Below are positions 5,536 through 5,734 of a DNA stretch of 5,734 nucleotides, in pieces. Location of the stretch: positions 1 through 5,734 of the forward strand of contig NZ_JACOPQ010000028.1 in assembly GCF_014287675.1 (NCBI RefSeq), in the 5' to 3' direction. How positions within the stretch are numbered: the stretch's first letter is position 1; the number at the start of each line of letters is the position of its first letter. The notes beneath the pieces are model-generated. The model did no database searches. It was not told the DNA's origin and saw nothing but the letters and a program-made list of their open reading frames with translations. Position numbers and translations under genes: made by a program. The stretch is from Lawsonibacter faecis (lineage in GTDB: Bacteria; Bacillota; Clostridia; Oscillospirales; Oscillospiraceae).

Positions 5536-5560
5536 TGAACAGCCCCAAGTTATTCAGACA
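5536..5560. repeat. Terminal inverted repeat of the right IS end
   Basis: This 25-bp end begins TGAACAGCCCCA and closes with GACA. It matches the end at 95-119 in inverted orientation at 18 of 25 positions. The central part differs, which is normal between the two ends of one IS3-family element. Confidence 0.75.
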
Positions 5561-5595
5561 GCACAAAAAAGCGGCCCGTGAGTAGGCAAAGCAGA

Positions 5596-5734
5596 TTATG
5601 AGGAGAGGTGGCGCACAAGCGGCGCCTCTCCCGTTTTTATTTGGATACGCTCATAGTTATAAAAGTGAATAAACTCGGCAATCGCATGGTTGGCCTCTTC
5701 AAAGGTGTCCGGCTTATGCCTGTAAATACACTCG
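5596..5734 (-). CDS. C-terminal end of IS3-family transposase (OrfB / DDE integrase), partial
   Basis: The last 45 codons are visible on the minus strand, ending in TAA at 5598-5596. The sequence has the family signature: ECIYRHKP, then FEEANHAIAEFIHFYNYERI, then QIKTGEAP. This is the typical end of the IS150-group rve (DDE) integrase domain, where the FYN-x-x-R-I-Q-x-K stretch follows the last catalytic glutamate. The three acidic catalytic residues lie upstream, outside the window, so activity cannot be judged. No frameshift or stop interrupts the visible part. The 3' end of the frame is overlapped by a terminator-like hairpin acting on the opposite strand. Confidence 0.92.
   Translation of the reverse strand, partial: ECIYRHKPDTFEEANHAIAEFIHFYNYERIQIKTGEAPLVRHLSS
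5602..5638 (+). terminator. Rightward intrinsic terminator inside the IS end
   Basis: GGAGAGGTGGCGC (5602-5614) pairs with GCGGCGCCTCTCC (5619-5631) around ACAA, with one G-G mismatch and one G-T wobble, followed by TTTTT (5634-5638). It would stop transcripts coming from the recombinase-tautomerase operon and so shield the transposase gene from antisense read-through. The same bases encode the transposase C-terminus on the other strand. Confidence 0.65.

Larger units (their letters stand above)
5536..5734 (-). mobile_element. Right end of an IS3-family (IS150-like) insertion sequence, continues outside the window
   Basis: The outer tip TGAACAGCCCCA starts at 5536. The transposase gene runs toward it on the minus strand and stops 60 nt inside, so this is the transposase-distal end. 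Orientation is the same as for the left element, whose opposite end is at 119. The two may be copies of one IS, since their tips match, but the internal sequences visible at each side do not overlap and cannot be compared. Confidence 0.85.

Noticed and set aside
119..5536. Classical composite transposon carrying adaptive cargo
   Set aside because: The genes between the IS ends are core sporulation, repair and recombination functions, and no target duplication can be seen. IS-flanked chromosome or a contig break at a repeat is simpler.
1..5734. CRISPR array, tRNA or rRNA genes, known riboswitch, toxin-antitoxin or anti-phage system
   Set aside because: No regularly spaced repeats, no cloverleaf or rRNA-like segment, and no defence or toxin-antitoxin domain was seen on either strand by reading.

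Overview
The window looks like a piece of a GC-rich, spore-forming Firmicute, most likely an Oscillospiraceae-type gut clostridium (Flavonifractor/Oscillibacter relatives). The grounds are spore-coat cotJ genes next to a CwlD-like spore-cortex amidase, strong AGGAGG-type ribosome sites used with several TTG starts, and GC-rich codon use. The genus is inferred from these features; no marker gene fixes it.

Layout. Bases 1-119 are the left end of an IS3-family (IS150-group-like) insertion sequence: a 25-bp terminal repeat, a promoter, a perfect hairpin over the ribosome site, and the first 13 codons of a minus-strand transposase ORF. Bases 145-1216 hold a minus-strand spore-coat operon, a fused CotJA-CotJB protein followed by CotJC, a manganese-catalase-fold protein. 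A 300-bp divergent intergenic region (1217-1518) carries an extended -10 promoter firing rightward. Then come a CwlD-like N-acetylmuramoyl-L-alanine amidase (1519-2295) and radA (2252-3622), which overlap by 44 nt. A 58-residue cysteine-rich minus-strand gene (3656-3832) was too short for routine ORF calling. Next are an intergenic region with a perfect 12-4-12 palindrome (28 bp), a XerC/D-type tyrosine recombinase (4080-5129), and a tightly coupled tautomerase-superfamily gene (5131-5505). Bases 5536-5734 are the right end of an IS3-family element in the same orientation as the left one, with the last 45 codons of its transposase.

How it works together. The central 5.4 kb looks like ordinary chromosome: sporulation (coat, cortex), DNA repair (RadA) and site-specific recombination (Xer). 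The accessory signal is at the edges. Both IS ends sit 25-30 nt past a stop codon, each just after an AAAGCGCC stretch that looks like the 5' arm of a transcription terminator. The left IS end shows a textbook-like arrangement in which the element's own promoter starts inside a hairpin that would hide the transposase ribosome site in read-through transcripts. Because both edges lie inside IS sequence in the same orientation, the window may be a contig bounded by a multicopy IS, or an IS-flanked segment that could move or be deleted.

I do not see a clear, wholly new multi-gene system. The best leads are the palindrome beside the recombinase, the possible terminator preference of the IS, the CotJA-CotJB fusion, and the small cysteine-rich protein.
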